Source: Trichomonas vaginalis G3 (lineage: Eukaryota; Parabasalia; Trichomonadida; Trichomonadidae). From it: DNA of 64,000 bases. Shown one piece after another: positions 61,257 through 64,000 of the stretch (the stretch's first letter is position 1; the number at the start of each line of letters is the position of its first letter). The notes below the pieces were generated by a model, which saw only the letters and a program-made list of their open reading frames with translations, was not told where the DNA came from and did no database searches. The DNA lies in NCBI RefSeq assembly GCF_026262505.1, contig NC_067207.1, forward strand, positions 1,620,252 to 1,684,251, given 5' to 3'. The position numbers were made by a program, and so were the translations under genes.

Positions 61257-63362
61257 ATGATGAGTACGTGTGCTCGGCATTCGCCGAGCGAATTGAGTTT
61301 AACGTACTATGAAAAGTGATAAATTTGGGCTTTTTTTCCTAGGGTTATGATCTCTTCCTTTCTGCTCAATACGACAGAAATGAAAGAATGAATTTGTACT
61401 CCCTAATTGATTACTACAATCTGTATCTATCTTTAACATAGAATTAGCTGCATTGTGATTTATACTCCAGAATTATTCAATTTAAGATCAACCTCGTAAA
61501 TTTTAATCATATTGCACCAATACTCCTACGTTGAGATAAGAACATGATTATACATACCAAAGCCCCATATTAAAAATCAAAATTTAGCACCTCTATTATG
61601 CAACCACATTATTCGTCGCAAATAAGTATATTTACGCATATTATGATGCATATTCACACAACTCGTATACATAAAAAGTTATTAAAATCAGACAAAATTA
61701 TTGCAATAAGGAAAAAAAAACAACTTTATTATATATGTTAGTAATGAATTACAAATATTTCTACAAAGAATGCTCAATACTTCATATAATCTTCGAATAT
61801 TTCTTATTACAAGTTAATACATTTTGACTCGAACATGATAAACAAAAGCTGACACGCTGATTACTACATTTATGAAAATATAGTACGTTTCCATTCATCT
61901 GTTTACTTGTTTTTGTTGGAATAAAATCATTTTTTTTTCTTTCATGAAATAAGAATTTTGCTGCGAAAGCAATATCTCTAACAATAATTAATACATTACG
62001 TCAACTCTGGAATGAGTATTTATCAAATATGATATCAAAATCAAAAATTAGTTGTTTTTTATGAGTAAAAACGATGTAAATTGATTATTTGACTAATTAT
62101 CAAATACTTTGATTTTCCAAATTTTTTTCGAAATTGATTTTTTCATGTGAAAATTTAAATTGTTTAATTTCATTTTTGAAATTTTGAATTTTTTTTGGAA
62201 TTTTGAGTTGATCAATTCAGCAGAATTGATAATGCTATTGCTTTAGGGCATACCACAAGGTGATGAATAAAAGGTGAACATTAACAAATTATTTTAAATC
62301 ACAAATATCATCCTCATCAACTTTAATTCTAAAAAGAACTGTACTGAATTATGAAAATGCATGATTTACATTATTAAAATCTTTGAATGAAAATAGTACA
62401 AGATAAGTTTTTATTCATTTTTAATTAGATTTAAACGAAAAACTACTCCATATTAAAATTTAAGTCGAGAAATCGTATTTTGTTCTTATTTGTTAGCATT
62501 TTCTAGACATTCTAATCTTGAATTAATTTGTTACATGATATTATTAACAAATTTAACTGAAAAAATATGTTAATATGGAATAAACCATGATTATATAAGC
62601 TATCAATGCTATATATACATATGTAAAAGATTCATATTAACTCAATTAACAAAAATGATAGATTTTCATAAAGGTTCAATCTAGGTTCGTCCGAAAATTT
62701 TGATTTTTATATAGAAGACATAGTTTCATATACATAATTAAATTTTCAAACAAATTTGATCATACCATTTATTAAGCAGGATAGTATATTAATTACTATC
62801 AGTATAAAAATATAAAAATGATTATATTTAATTATTGCATAATTTAGTCAAAGAGTTATAAGCCTCAAGTGATCGTTATAACCTTCAATGCACGTATACT
62901 TTATTGATTCATAGATATTTAATCTATGTTTGACATGTTGTTGTCGTCATTCGTTTTGTTCCCATTCTTCCTAAGTTAGAATTAGAGAATACACCATCCA
63001 CATCATCTAATTTGGTCCTCAGCGATAGATTGGTTCATTTTGGAGGAGTCCCATCAGACAGTTTTCGAGCACCAAATATCAAATTTTAATGTATACAAAT
63101 CTTTAGTGATTTATCTCTTTTATGATGAGTAAAAGGTTTCTGCTCATCAACATTTGATTTTCGACATATATGATTTCTAATTGCAATTATTTACTTTCTT
63201 TTTATAATCTAACTCTGTGACTCATACCATAAATTAATTATTGGAAAGTGTCAATATGTTTGGCACAACGCATGGCGGAAGATACCAAACCATGCAGGGA
63301 ATATGATACGTTTAAGATCTCCGAACTTTTTTTTCCAAAAATTTTCTATCGTTGCCCTACCT

Positions 63363-64000
63363 CTTCTTAGGTTCGGCCTCAGAAAAATTTGTGAATGAAA
63401 ATTTTCTCTATATAAGTAGTGCATATTATTCTAATTAATATTTTATAAAAATAAAGTTTGAATTAAAATCGATTATTTTCCTGATTGATATCTATCCAAA
63501 GATATAAAGCATACTGTATTCATGGACATAAGAATAAAAACATATTTGTATAGTTTTGATGACTAATTTCATATTTTCGGAACTTTTTTGTTGACATTAA
63601 TGATAAAAATATAGATTTAACATTAATGTATAAGACAATCATTATTTATTGCTATTGTATGAGTAATGTATATAGATAGAACCAGCTAATCTCAATATTT
63701 GATTTCAATTTATTTATTATTTTACATTTGGATCTAATTTTATAAGAAAATATAGAATGATATCAAGTCCACTTTAAAGAGAATGAAATTAAAGTCTTAG
63801 ATAAATCATTTTTAATTTTAAACGGCAACTTTCCCACATGCGAGAATACTCACGAAACCATTAATCCAAGCAGTCATATATGTATTTCAACATGTAGTCT
63901 AGCTATTCTAGACGATACTGCAAAAAATATTGATAATACGTGAAGTTATTGACTCATTCATTAGATTTTTACGTTGGAACCATCGTATTAATGAATACTA
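63363..64000. other. Gene-free AT-rich stretch at window end
   Basis: Nothing recognisable is present. Confidence 0.4.

Larger units (their letters stand above)
59965..63362. mobile_element. Element F: 3.4-kb TIR element
   Basis: The 17-bp inverted ends AGGTAGGGCAACGATAG lie at 59,965-59,981 and 63,346-63,362. No clear target duplication is seen, so the boundaries are less sure than for D or G. It holds one hairpin (60,788-60,834), a short degenerate coding-like stretch (60,987-61,256) and otherwise AT-rich sequence. Confidence 0.5.

Overview
The window looks like nuclear DNA of a trichomonad parabasalid (Trichomonas vaginalis or a relative). The base composition is AT-rich, and there are two near-identical copies of a Maverick/Polinton-type element of the kind that fills trichomonad genomes. 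A broken gene of the chlamydial-Pmp-like, right-handed beta-helix surface protein type typical of trichomonads lies between the copies. The species call is inference, because no rRNA or host housekeeping gene is present.

Layout. (1) 1-20,956: virus-like element A, a Maverick/Polinton cut off on its left by the window edge. (2) 20,957 to about 23,880: remnant C of a second, diverged virus-like lineage (capsid-like fragment, two amphipathic small proteins, a candidate ssDNA-binding protein). (3) About 23,990-25,050: host Pmp-like pseudogene, then 0.9 kb of gene-free sequence. (4) 25,925-48,868: virus-like element B, complete end to end with terminal inverted repeats (TIRs) of about 137 bp and a 5-bp target duplication AATGA. 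(5) 48,869-64,000: a gene-poor patchwork of at least five DNA transposons, recognised by inverted ends and mostly by target duplications: E (49,295-50,935), G (51,060-55,043, with a whole DDE transposase gene), H nested in G (53,570-54,840), D (56,101-59,419) and F (59,965-63,362).

Elements A and B share one gene order. At the left is a Dam-type adenine methylase (seen only in B) and small structural-like genes. Next come a fibre with phage-type collar tip and a retroviral-type integrase, then a regulatory/cargo block (two KilA-N proteins, an HNH or an unrelated gene, repeat arrays). The right half holds the A32-type packaging ATPase, candidate ssDNA-binding protein, SF3 helicase, penton-like and major capsid proteins, and a very large coiled-coil, repeat-rich protein. 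I see no PolB polymerase and no adenain-like protease, both hallmarks of canonical Mavericks. Both copies are broken (A roughly 20-30 breaks, B roughly 15-20), mostly in the right half. They are still so alike that they must be young; C is older.

Three things stand out. First, the tips of the two fibre genes differ in 21 codons over about 162 bp with no silent change, while the rest of the gene is nearly identical. Second, the TIRs carry a small hairpin whose two arms differ between left and right end yet stay paired. Third, the transposons on the right carry runs of 20-26-bp-stem hairpins: fifteen in 930 bp inside G, a 122-bp unit repeated three times in D, and single ones in E and F. Several differences between hairpin copies keep RNA pairing through G-U pairs, suggesting that they are, or were, read as RNA. 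Four degenerate tRNA-like units with A-box, B-box and a T-run lie in the same region.
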